From Rotaria sp. Silwood1 (lineage: Eukaryota; Rotifera; Eurotatoria; Philodinida; Philodinidae): a stretch of 64,000 bases of DNA. How positions within the stretch are numbered: position 1 is the stretch's first letter; every line of letters begins with the position of its first letter. The position numbers and the translations under genes are program-made. The stretch lies in the NCBI GenBank assembly GCA_905250075.1, contig CAJNOP010000022.1:1076093-1140092 (forward strand). The letters run 5' to 3'. Below are positions 1 through 14,200 of the stretch, piece after piece. Below the pieces are notes generated by a model. The model ran no database searches, had not been told where the DNA came from, and saw nothing but the letters and a program-made list of their open reading frames with translations.

Positions 1-148
1 GACTTAAACCTGTTATTAAATTTATTCATCTATTATCATGAACAATGAGAGATTAATCTCTCGATGTTACGTCTTCTTTTTTAATCATCATTTTGCACTT
101 AATAAAACAAAAAAACAACAACAACAACAGCAAAAAAAAAGATAAAGA

Positions 149-3100
149 TCAGCTAATGTGTTCAGGTGACCAAATTTTTAATGTTCGATCGTAAGAAACA
201 GTTGCAATCCATCGTCCATCAAGTGATAAATCGGCTGACATAATTTTTTGTTCATGCCCTGTCGAAGAATAAAGTGCTGACCATACTGGATGCATCCATA
301 ATTTAATTGTATTATCATACGAAACAGTTACTAAATAATGGCCTTCAGTACCTATCAAATAAACAGAAAATTAGCACATATTTAATTCATTTTATTAAAA
401 AAAGCAGGATTTTTTTTTTAAATTAAAACATACGTTGAAATTTCACAGTTGAGACTAAATTTTGATGTGCTGCAATACTATAAGCATTTTTAATCTGACG
501 TAAATCCCAAATTTTACATAAATTATCTTCCGAACCTGTTGCAATATGATATCTAATCAAAAGAAAAAAGCAACAGTTAAATCAACAGAAACGAAAATTT
601 TTATTAGACAAACCCGTTCGGTGAAAAATCAATTGATAATATTGGTTTAAGATGACCTTCTAAAAACATAATACAACGACCAGTTCGAAGATCCCATACA
701 CGACCATATGCATCCATTCCCCTAAAGAAAATTAATATTGTAAATTAAGTATAATTAATTATGTGTTTTTTTTTACATACGCAGTAGCTGATAAACTACC
801 ATCACATTGAAATGTAATATCGTGAACTGCTTTTGAATGACCTTCTTGATGTAAAATTTCTTCATGAGTTTCAAGATCCCATAAACGCCATGAATGATCA
901 TAACTAAATGAAACAAATATTATTATTATTATTATTCAATTCAAAATTAAAACTCTATTTACCATGCAGTTGCTAAAAATCTTCCTGATGGATGAAATTT
1001 TACTTTGGATACACGAAACGGTGCATGACCTAAACGAAAATAAATGTCTTTTTTTCTATTTATAATAAATTTCTAAATACCTTCAATTTCAGCAATAGGT
1101 TCATCACTTTCAAGATTCCATAATTTAACACTTCCATCAAATGAACTCGATGCTAAATTAATCATAGCTGGATCTTGTGTTAATGTCGATTGAGGATGCC
1201 AACTAATACAACAAGCATTTACTATATGACCACGTAATGTTCGCACAGGTTTACAATCTGGTATTGTCCAAAGTTTACATAAACCACTCCTATTATAAAA
1301 TATTTTCTTTAAAAAAATGAAAATAAATTACATAGAGCCGATGATCTATAAGCAACGAGGCACTTTGATTTTTCTGTTTTTTTTTTTGAACAGAATGACA
1401 TAATTTAAAGACACCAGTCTAAGTTCATTAGATAGTCGCTCTACAAAAATATCGATAATGCTCTTCAAATAAGTTTGTTCTGTTGAAGAAAAATCGACAA
1501 GAGTCATAAAAGAAGACAATTATTTAAAAATTTAACATAACACTTCTGTCGGAATTTGAAGTATGCTGCATTTCGTGATGTTTCGCAATTTAAAAAAAAA
1601 CAATTGGAAAAATAATTTTTCATGCAAAAGTTAGGAAACGACACCAAAGACTCTCTCTTACAGCTTTATGCCATTGAGAATAATCTAAAAATTTACGTTG
1701 CTCGATTTAAATTTTATATCATTTTATTCAAAATTAAACTTTGTATTCGATGATGTAATGATAAAAAGTTCAAAGAGTATACTAACTATCCATCATTAAG
1801 AGCTTTGAGAACATCTTGAGAGGATGGAGCGTCAAGTTCTCTATCTATTGATGCTACATACTGCACATTTAGTATCGAACTTGATGAGCACAAGCTTGCA
1901 CAAATCGTTAGATATCCGTAGAAAATCGTGGTGAAGTAATCGTTAATCTTTCCAATTTTTTGTCGAACAGAAACACTTATTTAAAAAACAAACTCAACAT
2001 TTTCTCAGAATGAAAAATTCTCTACAGAATAGGCTTAGAATGGTGCTTTTGAACAGTTTTCCGCTAGTCGGAAACGAAAAACCGAACTGTCACATTATTT
2101 ATGAGCCATCCACTAGTGGTGGTTAAAAATATAAGACAAACGTATTTTTTGATTTTTTTTTCCTTACAATATCAAGTATTCAACTCAAATACAAATCGTA
2201 ATTTCAATAGCTAATTAAGTTATATATCAAATGTTTTTCACATCGGACTTTTATAGATGAGTAGTGAATATACTTTTGTCTAGTGCTCTATCTACAATAG
2301 ATTATTATTACCAGGAAGAAACGGCAACCATTTGATCATTTGGACTAAATTCACAATAGGATAAAGGACGATTATCACCAACTTGACTACAATGTAGTGT
2401 TGTAGACTAGAAAAAAAACTACTATCAAAAATAAATAAATAGACAAATATAAAACTTACACGTAGTCGACGATATAAATCTTGAATTTTAGCTGTTCGAT
2501 ATACTTCAGGTACGGCAACATATTCTTTTAATTTTTGAATACGTTCTTTTGCTCTAAACAAAAAAAGAATGGATAAAATAGTCTTTGTAAAAAAAAAATG
2601 ATGTTTACTCTATCGTTCGAAACACTAAAGTATCTTCTGTCTTACCGAGGTAAAGAATATTGAGCAATCCAATATCGTGCTATTTGTAATTCATCAGATC
2701 CTTCATGATACCAAGTAACTTCCTTAATAAAATCATAGAAATAAAAAGTAAGAATATAAAATTATTTGTTACTTACTTCTTTTTTGTCTTCAATTCTTTT
2801 ATCATCTTCTTCTTTTTTACGTAATTTTTGAGCAATTTCATCATCGGATAAACGTGAAATTAGATTACGAAGACGTTCACGACGTTCTGCTGGACCTTCA
2901 CCGAATAAGCCTAAAGAAAAAAAAAAAGAAAGAATATTATCTAATAAAACAACATATAAAGTTATGTCTTACAAATAGGTTCTCCTAATTGACGTAAATT
3001 TGCTTTTACTTCAACATCATCAGTTGAAACATGAATTTGTCGAGCCTAAGAAACAATATTTCAATTAATATTTTCTATAAAAATTCCATTTTCTTTTTCT

Positions 3101-3404
3101 TACTCTTCTACGTCGTTCAAATTCAGCGAGAAGTGCTTGTTGATCTTCTGCAAGCGCTTGTTCTTCTAGTCTGATTGTTTCAGCTAAATCATAAGAAAAA
3201 ATAATAATAATGTCGTTTGTTCTAGTAATATGAGTACATACCATCTCGACGTGTTGGAATATTTGTACTAGTAGTTGCTTGTTGTTGTTGTTCAAAAGCT
3301 TGTCTTGCTACTGCTTGATTTAAAAGATCACTATGTACACGTTCAGCATTATCAATAGTAGTTGTACGCCTATTAGGCATCGAAACTAAATCATCTTGAA
3401 TCAT
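149..3404 (-). CDS. PRPF4: U4/U6 small nuclear ribonucleoprotein Prp4, complete, multi-exon
   Basis: WD40 protein of the U4/U6 and tri-snRNP, acting in the nucleus in pre-mRNA splicing. The N-terminal exons carry the PRP4 signature: [10 protein letters not shown] and then [10 protein letters not shown] in successive exons, LGEPI, and [16 protein letters not shown], followed by [17 protein letters not shown] as in human PRPF4. About seven WD repeats follow ([77 protein letters not shown]) up to the stop at 149. The last exon is 149-351, with its acceptor TAG at 352-354. The ATG at 3402-3404 directly follows a TTTCAG acceptor; an in-frame ATG at 3420-3422 is the alternative. The intron of about 1290-2313 is roughly 1 kb where most others are 50-80 bp, and holds repeat sequence. 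Identity is very secure; the exact start is not. Confidence 0.95.
1291..2313. other. enlarged PRPF4 intron with a solo terminus of the fold-back family
   Basis: This intron splits the WD region between the residues VSSW and SGLCKLW. It is about ten times longer than its neighbours. Around 2150-2290 it holds a run beginning T-rich and continuing ATCAAGTATTCAACTCAAAT, which matches the ends of the repeats at 15953-17702 and 50493-50814. No matching opposite end is visible inside the intron, so this is probably a broken copy. Nothing coding is evident in the remainder. Confidence 0.6.
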
Positions 3405-3644
3405 CTGAAATGTTAAAAACAATATATCTATAGATTGTTTTTATAATAACTTTCTGGTATCAAGTTTTCAGCTGAAGATAAAAGATGACTATTACTACAA
3501 TCGCTGAGGTTTTATTATTATCCAAAAGTACCATTAAAATCTGGTTTCTTTTCTTTTTGTTTTTTTTTTCAATCTAAAATAAATGTAGATCATAATTTCT
3601 TTTTTATCTAATAACAAAAAAAAAAAACGTTTCTTTTTTTTTTT

Positions 3645-6600
3645 TTAACAAGCATTTTTAATTCGACTGAAACATTCCATGAGTTGTACATGTACATGAT
3701 TATGAAGTTTTATTGGTAATAAACCAAGATAACGAAAAAGAACATCAGCTTGTCGTTTTAATTCATCTAATAGACCTTGTTTATTTGTGCTAAGTATATT
3801 TGATGTTCGTTGGTCAAATGAACTTGTTGCAGCAAGTAATAAATGTTGATTTGATGTATTTAATGTTGATTTATATTCTACACTTGCTAATATTGCCATC
3901 AATGTTAATGTTATCAGAATTACATCTGGATAACAATCGATTATTTCTGATGAATAATAATTAATTGATTCAAGACATTGATCTATTTGTGTATGTGCAA
4001 ATGGTAATAATGATAATTTTTGTATAATTTCATATGCACGTTCAAATTGTTGCGATTTGAAAAATTCTATATAAGTATAAATATCAAGTAGAGAAAATAA
4101 GGTATTTGTTAAACGATCAAATTCATTTTGTGTTGATGAAAGACGAGAAGCAAATATACGTGCACTAGCTAAAACATTAGGTGCACCAGGTGTATTTGAA
4201 GATACTAATGTACAAATAGCTTCTGATAAAAGACGATTGTATATTGAACATGCTTGTCGTGGTTTCTAAAGAAAAACAGATGAAATAAAATATCCATTCT
4301 ACCAACAACTCTACTAGAATTTGTGTATTCATGTTCTAACGATTATCTGATTTTACCTTAGCACGATCATAAAGTACAGCTGCTAATTCTAAATGGCCAC
4401 GTTTTTCAAGATAAAGTCCAACATTAGCAGTAACAACATTTGTATCAATATCAAGATGATCAAGAATACGAGCCTAAAGAAAAAAATTGATAAAATGAAA
4501 TTCATATGTCTTAAAAAAAAAATATATATATATATATAATTTACTTCAGTAAAAATTCCTTGTCTATTAATACCAAATAATCTTTCAAGTAAATTATCAA
4601 CATCATTATCATCTAATTTAATTAATAAAAGTGCCAATGATTCAATAAAACAATTTTCACCATCTCTTTGTTTTATTTGTTTAAGTAAATAAAAATAATT
4701 AATTATTTGCCATAATTCACTATCATAACGACATTTTTCTGTATAACTTGTTAATAAACGTTGATAATTTATTGATTTTAATGGATCTTCAGTCATTAAT
4801 GTTGTTGTTACTATATGCAAAAAAAATAAAATAAAATAAAATATTTTGTTGTTTTGACATCTAATATAAAACTTACACATAGGACTATCTGATTTTGAAG
4901 CTGTAGAAAGTAATCGACATTCATGTAAATATATTCCTATATGAACAGCATGACAACGAAATTGTTCTATTTGATTTAATAAATCAATAGCTGTTTCAAA
5001 TTGACCAGTTAGTAATAAACATATAGCATATTGAACTGGTTTTTCATTAAATAAACTTCGATTTTCATCTGTTTGAAAAAAAAAATGTTTTTGATGAAGA
5101 ATAATAATAAAAAATATCAATTTGTTCTTACTTCCTTCATTTAACACAAGCTTTTGTAATTTATTAAGTGTCATTAAATCTTGATTAGGTAATACAATTT
5201 GAGATAAACGAAGCCATAGAAGATCATCAATGGAATTTATTACTAATTCATGCATATTATTAATATCATATGCAGAAAGTATTGATAATACTATACTAAA
5301 ATATAAGAAAATATCATATATAATGACCGTAGATTTTATGTGGAATACATCTAGTTGTATAATCATCAATCAAATATATCAAACTCAGAGAATGAAGGAT
5401 TTTGACAAAAGATAAATATGAAATGTGTTATTTTCTGTATGGACTCTAGGTCTTCCAAGCTCCTATGTCGTATAATTTTACTATAAAACTAAGCAGAAAT
5501 ATTTGTATTATTATGAAGAATAGTTGCTTAGACAATTAAATCTAATAAATTTAGCGTATGATTTAGAAATCGAGTTGTACTAATTAATTTTCATCTCATT
5601 AAAAGTGAATGCTCAATTTCGTGTGATTGTAGTCGAGTAGAAGAGTCAGGAAAGGCCAGAAGAAGTACAACCTAAAATTCTGGCTTCACCGCCATTGCAA
5701 CAAATTTTCATAACTAATATTTAGGAGAGCCTTTGCTTACTCATGTTTATAAAACAAAATAGATGAATAATAGAGAATGCAATTTACTGGACAATCAAAA
5801 ATTAATATTAGACGTCTATCGTATTGTATTACGAAATAATACTGACTAGCAAAGCCCTCTAACTGTTCAATCATTTTTGAGTTGAGGACTCTCTAGATTG
5901 TGTAGATCTAAACGATCTATGAATATTTCGGAGAACTCGTGTCCTTAGCTTATTGCTAAAGAGACACTACACTTTTATAGTATTCTTTCAATATAACACT
6001 ACCATCACTCTTAGAAACGCCAGAAAAACTGATTTTCGAATTTCGACTTGAAACTTTGCATGTCGACAAGTGTTAACGAAAATATTTTATTGTGAATGTG
6101 TTAACACTTATCACTATTGTCATCCTAAAATACAATTCTGGTAATAGCGTGTTTTGTAATAAACTATTCTTGTTAAGACCTGTCTCTATGCAAAGTTTCA
6201 AGGCAAAATTCGAGAATCAGTTTTTCTGATGTTATTAATAAAGACTACGGCATTTATTTAAAAAGGACTTTAAAAATCTAGCATCTCTGTAGTGCTTAAC
6301 TAAAGACACGAACTCTTTTTTAGGATATTCGTAGTTCATCTGGATCAACTTAGTGCACATAGTCTCGATTTGAAAACAATAGATCAGCTGAAGGCTTTTC
6401 TCGCGAAAAAGAACAAGTTTCATAACTAGAGATATGTGTGTCCAAGTCTTTTTCATTTCGATCCAAGTAACTTCTTTTCTAGTGGTCACGGTTATAGACG
6501 TGCAAGGTAAGCTTTTATCTTGTATCGTGCACCATGACTAAGAAAAATTGTCTAACTTGTACCCTACCCTATAATTTCAAGTGATAGTCTTAGTGGTTTA

Positions 6601-9600
6601 AGTTTTTTTGGGTCCCGGTCTAATAAAAACTATTACAAAATTTATTCTTAGCGCATCTCAAAAAAAAAAAACTTCTTCAATATTCGTTTTTTGATTAATT
6701 TTGTTAACAACTAGCACTTTTTTTAGGTTATCTATCTTCAATTATATTCTGATTTATAAGATAATTCGCTTAAAACTATAAAAAAATATGCAATCAGAAT
6801 CTTTAGTTCTAATCGAAAGAACTTTTTGTACTCGTACTCTCGATCTTGCATATTTCTATTTATTATCGATAGAAGTGCTTCTGATGACAACTCAATTCCG
6901 AACAAACATAATGAGAAAATTTGATTCTGAAAATAGAATAATAAAAATAAAAATTTACCTTTTAAATGGGTTTGTCAAATGTTCTCGATCATAAACATCT
7001 TGAATCTTTAAACGTATCGTTGGGTCGACTGATTGATTATTATTTTTTATATAATTATTTAACCATTCAACAGCACTTGTTAAACTTAAAAAATAAACAA
7101 TATTTATTTTTAGTTCGATTGATAATTGAAATATATTTACTGGCATCGTTTGGCAGCATTTAACGCTGATTGTAAATCACCTGTACGTAAACAATAGAAA
7201 AGTATTGACCAAATTGGTAAATCATCAATATTTCCATCCTATTATATAAATAGATATATAAGATAAATAAAAATATAATATAATAAATATACGTCATCAA
7301 TAATATGAACAATATTTGGATGTTTTTGTCGAATATAACGTATTATTAATTTATATATGGAACCTGGCTTATGAATATCATCATCTGGCACAAGATTTAT
7401 AAACATTTTTGATAATTGAATACGAAATCTATCAATGAAAAAAAAAAAACATAAATAGTTGACAATGAAAAAAATATTGACACATACGAATATTCTAAAT
7501 AGTTTCGAGCAGATAATACAATAGCTTGTTGAGATGGTAAGGATGTTCGATTAGTTAAATAATCTGTTGGAAGTTGACTCATATGACGAACAATATTCCA
7601 TAAATCAATGGATGCCTAATAATCAATTATTTCATTTTCAATAAAGAATTAAATCTTTAAATTTTACCTGGGGTTGATTTGATGATCCAACAACAGTTGT
7701 AAATTCATCAATTAAGTTTTGTCGTGCTATTTTACCAACATTATAAAGTGCAATCTATGTTTAATATATAACAGTGCATTTAACAATATAAAAAAAAATA
7801 TTAATTGACAAATGACTAAGATTGTACTAGAGAACGAATCACAGAAGTAGAAAACGATATTGTTTTACTAAGAGAATTTGATTTTTAATGAAAATTCATC
7901 TATATGTGATAACGTTATTGAACACATGAAGAAGAAAATGAATTATCCAAAAGCTGAAGATTTATTATCATAATGGAAAAAGCATTTATGTATGTATTCA
8001 CTATTATGACGTTTGGCATCAACACTAATTTTCATTCAACATTATCAGCAATACGAAATTGTATACTTAGCAAAACTAATCAGATCTTAGAAACAGAATG
8101 ATATCAAGTGAATTCTAATTCACTAACTTTTGTATGAAATTCGAGATGATCTCTTTTTCTGTTGCTACTTATGGAAGAAAATAAACAAGATACATTTGTA
8201 TAGAGAATAAACGTTTGAAAATATCAACCGGATGTCAATTAGCTTTGACTTGAGTGCGAAAAATCGTATCTGTGCAGGGCATTCGTTTAGAGCACAGCAA
8301 TTCCAAAAAACTGAATCATCAAACAGATAAAAAAATTCATTAATTTATCCCCAGCTATCTTCAGTTTTTAATTCTTGAGATCAAAGATTTTAGTATATGT
8401 GTAGGATATAGTTGTTTTTAACGACTGAAATATTTCGTCTCTTTAAGCTCAACAATTCAATAGTGAAAAGTTTTCAAACTATATTTAAAATATTCATATC
8501 TATCTGACGCTTTTATGACTCTGGTTCCAAATGGCGGGATTTGGTAACTGCCAAACTCTAATGAGACCGTCTGGATTGATTAAATACAAAGAGCAATATG
8601 ATGACGAACGCCTATATTTTCTTCAGCCTTTTAGATTGAATAAGTTTGTCTACTAAATTTTCATTACTTCTCATCAGGCATAGGACTAATTCTTGATACT
8701 TTAGCATGCTAGTAGAATCAGATTATGCTCTTCTGTTAGTCGACAGATCATTTAATTTGATTGAAGGTTAGTACCCCTCAGTTCTCTGTACTAACACCAT
8801 GATTATTCAAATGATATTTTTATTTAGTCTAAGAATGCTTAATGAACTTCGATGAAATTAATATGAAAAATAAACAGAACACACCACTAAATAATGAAGA
8901 ATGAATCACCTCACAAAGCTCTTCTTCTTCAGACTAATGAAGTTCAAAGAATAAATAGGGTGTGGGTGATTGTAAAAAGTTGATTTTTAATCAAAAAGAA
9001 TAACATATTTGGAATCAGCATCAAACATGAAGACGATTTATGCGTTTCGAAAAACTTGTTTTTTTTTCTGAAACCAGTTAGTTGGAGTACATTCAAAAAA
9101 TGAATTTAATCATAAAATCATTTGATCAGTGGAAAACAATTTTTGACTCTATTAAGGATCGTTCCGAAATAAAAGAACAAATAATTCACTTTTTAACTGG
9201 AACTCAGCTGGATTTTTTCAAGAAAAAAGAACTTCATCGAAAAACAAAAGTTACTTGTAAAAAAAAGGTCAAAAGTATTTAGTTCTATAGCTCTTCCTAC
9301 GAGCTTTCAGAACAAGTAAAATAATTATGTTGTTTCTTTCTCGTTCTCGAGATATTAAGACAATAATGAACAAAAATGATAATATAACTATAGATTTTTC
9401 GTGCTCATTTCTAACAATATTTACCTCATAACTCAGTAATATTTCTGTCGTTCAAGCTAAAATTTTTACTAGAGAAGGTCTACAAGACAGATAATCGATT
9501 GATATAGTTTACAATGGAAAGATCTTAGTATGGAAAAGTTTAAACGAGCCATTCGCTCATGTCTTGATCATTCACAAATCTCTTTATTTTGTCCTTATGA

Positions 9601-10967
9601 AATTCTATTTTAGATAAATTATGAATGTAAGAAAACTGAGGATGGTTCTTATGCGCTCCTGCCTTTTACTGTTTTGGAAATCAGAATACTGCTGTGTTCT
9701 TTCAAGCACTTACCAATGCTCGATGCAAAAAAAACAAGGCGCGTAAGAATATTTTTCATAACTTTTGATAGAAACGAGATAAATATTTGGTTTTTTTTTC
9801 ATCTTTAGAAAGAATTTAACACACATCGAATCGTATATTACAACGCTTTTATGTGAAGTTCTCAGCCGACTTTTTCAAGCAAGTTCTGTAAAAAAAATTC
9901 ATTTTTTTCCTTTTCTTACGTTAAAAGGAGCTATTCTTTCGGCAGTACTTTTGATAAATTTCATTGAAAAAAAACTTCAGAATTCTATGCAACTTCATTT
10001 TCTCTTCACACTGATGAAAACCGCAATGCTCTATCTTGTTTTTATCATAAGTTATTTAAAAAATACCCACCTAGTTTTTTTTCAAATGGACATTAGTCTC
10101 CGTGAGACTTATTTATGAACAAAACAATTAATTCAATTGGCACTAGCCAATTCAAATATTATTACTTACCACTTTTGCATATGCAGCTTCAATATTTGAT
10201 AAACCTCTTGATAATGTTCTCGGTGTTTCAAAACGTTTAATCTAATAATTGAAAATGTAAGTTTTGATTTATAATATCTGAATTCTTACCTGCATTGCAT
10301 TTGCTTCATCAAGATAATTTTGATCATGCTTTGATACAGTGGATAAAATCATTTGTCGTTGTTTTTGCCAATTATTATCTAATACATAATTACTATTATG
10401 ATTAATTCCATCATATGTCTAAAAGTAATTTTAAAAAAATTGAGAAAATGTTCTTTTTCATAAATTAATTTCTTTATATACTTGATCTTCAATCATTCTT
10501 AACATAGATAAAAGTGTTTTTTCGTGTTCATGTTTAAGATAATCATTAAGATTATTTGTTGATTTTCCATCAAATTGTTGTTCAATTGTATCATCTTTAG
10601 GCTTAATTATTGTTGTTGCTGTTGTTGTTTGTAATGTTTTATCAATTTTTTCAAATTGATCTTGTATACGTTGAACATTAATACCAGTTGCTGAATTTAA
10701 AAAACCTAATGTACTTAATTGATCAATATTATTTAATAATTCACGTTTTGTTTGTAATGATGAACGTTGTCCTTCATCAATAAGTTGTGTTAAATTTCGA
10801 TGTAATGAAAGATTATTTGTTGTTGTTGGTGTTGATGTTTGAACTGGAATTTGTGATGAAGTTGTTATTGTACTTTGATTTAATGGCGTTTGATAAGTTG
10901 TATTAGATAAATTCGATGCTGATGGTGAACTTCCAAGTCCGAAAAGCCAATTAAACGGACCTGACAT
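3645..10967 (-). CDS. NUP93: nuclear pore complex protein Nup93, complete, multi-exon
   Basis: Scaffold nucleoporin of the inner pore ring (Nic96/Nup93 family). The first exon (10458-10967) starts MSGPFNWLFGLG with a Ser/Thr/Asn-rich leader and ends NDYLKHEHEKTLLSMLRMIE, matching the conserved LKNEKDNALLSAIEE region of vertebrate Nup93. Later exons give LSNIEAAYAKV, PIWSILFYCLRTGDLQSALN, DDLLWLRLSQI, LLLTGQFETAIDLLNQIEQF, RCHAVHIGIYL, and the C-terminal FSRIKNAC before the stop at 3645. Each aligns by eye with the alpha-solenoid of human NUP93 in the same order. Two introns are very large: 5296-6958 (1,663 bp) and 7755-10169 (2,415 bp). Frames join cleanly across both, for example PFK to SIVLSILSAYD. 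The start is divergent from the plus-strand gene beginning near 11.28 kb. Confidence 0.93.
5296..6958. other. 1.66-kb NUP93 intron carrying a hairpin MITE
   Basis: The donor is at 6958-6957 and the acceptor TAG at 5298-5296 on the minus strand. A palindromic element lies at 6021-6229. The short reading frames elsewhere in the intron do not look like a conserved protein. Confidence 0.7.
6021..6229. mobile_element. hairpin MITE with long terminal inverted repeats
   Basis: The left arm starts CAGAAAAACTGATTTTCGAA. The right arm, read in reverse complement, starts CAGAAAAACTGATTCTCGAA. Arms match through at least 40 bp (…CTTGAAACTTTGCAT on both) and, less well, to about 75 bp, leaving a centre of about 60 bp. 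There is no coding capacity. No clear target-site duplication could be fixed. Non-autonomous DNA transposon is the best reading. Confidence 0.8.
7755..10169. other. 2.4-kb NUP93 intron with eroded coding-like sequence
   Basis: The intron lies between AAYAKV and IALYNVGK. On the plus strand at 9082-9282 an ATG frame of 66 codons reads SFDQWKTIFDSIKDRSEIKE. At about 9509-9730 a frame reads WKDLSMEKFKRAIRSCLDHS, then a stop, then INYECKKTEDGSYALLPFTV. These look like remains of a protein-coding insertion, perhaps a transposon, but I do not recognise the family and see no terminal repeats. Confidence 0.4.
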
Positions 10968-11277
10968 TATCTAAGAAAGTAAAATTTCAATAAGTTTCTT
11001 TGTCTTTTATTATTTTTACTATGAATAAATAGTTAAGAAATGACAAAGAATGAAAAGTATCCAATCATAATTGACATGGTTTCCTCTGTGATAATTTTTA
11101 AATCCACGGTATATTTTATGGAAGCACTGAATATGACATACGTAAGAGAAAAGAAAAGAAAAACGTGATTTATTGTGTAACAGTTATTTGACGTTTGTAC
11201 AAATACAAATGTCGTATGAGGATTAACATGGGACATTTTTTAAGTAGAAATATTTTATTACAGAACTAGACGAGGAA
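10968..11277. promoter_or_regulatory. divergent upstream region between NUP93 and the next gene
   Basis: About 310 bp separate the two opposite starts. The stretch is AT-rich, no classical promoter motif stands out, and it may include a 5' UTR exon of the plus-strand gene. Shared promoter use is inferred from geometry only. Confidence 0.35.
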
Positions 11278-14200
11278 ATGTATGCTTCAAATGAAGATGA
11301 AGATTGGATTTACTTACATGAAATACCACCAATAAATCGAGTAGGATACTTTTTAAATGTCTCTATGGAATATAGTTTTTATTTATATTTTACAAGATTC
11401 TTCGGAAAACTGTAAATTTTATTGATAATGAATGTTCGAGTGCATCATTATCACCAAGTCGGAGCAACAGCAGCAGTAGCAGTAGCAGCTCATCAAAATT
11501 AGGTCGAAGTGCTTCATTGTCTTCTATTTCTTCAACGGAGTAAGTGAAATACGACTGTCAACAATTGTAAACATTTGTTGAAAGGAATTAAGAATAAAGT
11601 TTATCAAAAAAAAATGGCAGATCAACAGCATCTCACCTTGTCCTGTTAGTTGTTTTAAAAAATATTTTCTACGAACTAATAGAGTGAGCAGAAGAGCATG
11701 GACCGTAGAGCTGTACCTTATGATCTTCCAGCTGGTTGATGAAATAGTGTTAATGACAGTTATCACCGACTGATAGAAAACTTTTTTTCGATGAGATAAA
11801 GTTATGATTGTCAAAATGGATTTGAAAATTTTGTTTAAACATCGTGAAATAATATTTGAAAAGCACAAAAATTTGATTTTACTGTATATTTTTATATTTT
11901 CACTATTGCTGTTTGAAACTAAATATTGGTGGGATCGTTATTGATATGTCAATTTTTAGATTGAAGTCTAATCGACAAAAAACACTATTTATATCTTTTG
12001 ATAAGGCACATGAGCTTTTGTGCTTCCTAAACATTTATTTTCGAAAAATCGGACAATAAGGGCCGTTGTACTGTCGTAGAAGAACTATCAAAAGATAACC
12101 AATCGTTGAAGCGTAATCGCCTTTCGTAATCCAAAATACTTAATTTTTTGTAGCCATTATACAGTCTGAAATAGTATCTATTGACTGAGTGTTAGAAAAT
12201 TGTCGTTCATCGTTAAAAAATCAAATTTACTTGACAAAAATAGTAAATCACGTTTTCACGGCCTAGAACATTCCAAAAATAAAAAGAAAACCTATCTCAC
12301 ACAATATCTAGTATCTGTAGAAAAAACACTTTGAATACAATCGAACATAGCATCTCGGAAAAATGGGGAGGGGAAGCGTAGCGATTTAAGTATCTCATAG
12401 ATGATGATATCTGAGACCTCCAAGTCTATGACAAATTTTGCTCTAATCGTAAAGATTAATCAAATTTTTCTGATGAGCTGTTCTCCAGAAACTCTGGAAA
12501 CAGAGGATAACGATACCTTTATTTATCACAGTATCGCTGGTGTAACGCAAAAAGAATGATAATCAAATGTCTTTTTTATAAACAATTAGTTTCATTTCAT
12601 TCGAAGAATTTATCTTCCATTGATTAGTATATATCCCAAATAAGTAACAGTAAAAATTGAAATTGAATCCTTATGTTTAGACTTGAATATGCACAAAATA
12701 ATGATATAATAATAAATAATGATATATTTCACTCATCTATAAATAAATATCATGATTCAAAACAAAAAAACCATTCATTAGAAGCAACAAATGATGAAGA
12801 TTCATTATTATATTATCACTGTAATAATACATCAACTATGAATACTAATGATCACCTATTATCAATGAAAGAAGAAAAAGAGGCTTTACCATCTGAAATA
12901 ATTTTTTCGAATGAGAATGAGAATTCAACTGTTGAAAAAAGTACTAATACACCTGAAATAACGAATGAAAATGATATACTCAATACTGGATTTTCGCTAA
13001 AGTAATTATTTGAAAAAATAAATCAATCAAAGAAATAATATTCATTTCTATTTTAGTAGAACAGTATCATTAACAAATAGTAGTGCATTTAGTAGTGAAC
13101 CATGTCCATTGCCAAATGATCTTCGGTATGTTTTATTTTTATATCAGATCTTTAGAATAAAAAAAAAAAAAACATTTCTTTTTCTTTCTAAAAGTTCTCG
13201 TATTGATTTAAGTGTCCAACAAACGGATGAGTCTAAAATAATTCACTCAACTCCAACTTTTCAAGAAATTAAGCCACAAAAATGTTTTGAACAACATAAA
13301 AATAAAAATAATATATCAATTTCTTATGTATACATAATTATATTCTTGGTTTTACCGTTTATTCTTGGACATATTTTTACACGATGGGGTAGGGCTATGT
13401 TTTCATATATTTGGATTATTAATTCTTTTTTTTTTTTTTGGAAATAGATCAATCAATGATAACTAAAGTCGTGGAAGAACTTGTTAAAACAAATCAACGT
13501 TTTAATAATGTAAAAGATATTCGTATGGGAAACGTTGAAGAGGCACTCACGAAACAGGTAAAAACATTGAAAATTATTTTATTGTTATTTACTTTTTAAG
13601 ATTTTCATTTTTAGTTAGAAGAAAAACTTCAACATATGATTTATCAACAATCAGCATGGCATGATCGTGAAAAATATGCTTTTGGTTTACAGATATATGA
13701 ACTTCAAGAAATATTAAAGAGGACACAACAAAGTTTGACAAATACAATTCATCAAGTAAAAGAATTATTTTATAAATAAATAAATTTTTTCATATTATCT
13801 ATATTTCAATAGTTAACACAAGAGAATGAACAATTACAAGAAAAAATCAAATTATTAGAACATCGTTTACAAGTAACTCAAGAACAGTACCCAAAAAATA
13901 CAATTATATGCATAGAAGGTGTTAATGTAAGTCAAATGAAATACTTCCACTTTTTTCATATAAACAAGTGTCACATTTTTTTCTCATTTAGTGTACAAAA
14001 TCAACATTGAATAAATTAGTTACTATTATATTCAAGCAAACAGGAGCAATTGCTGCTGATGCTTCAGTTCATTTATCAAGTATTTTCGAATACTTAAGTG
14101 CATCAGTTAGTAATATCGTTGATCATCGTCATAAATATATTGAAAAAAGTAAACGAAAATTAGCTAATTTTGCTAGTTCATCAACTGTTAAAAAGATTCG

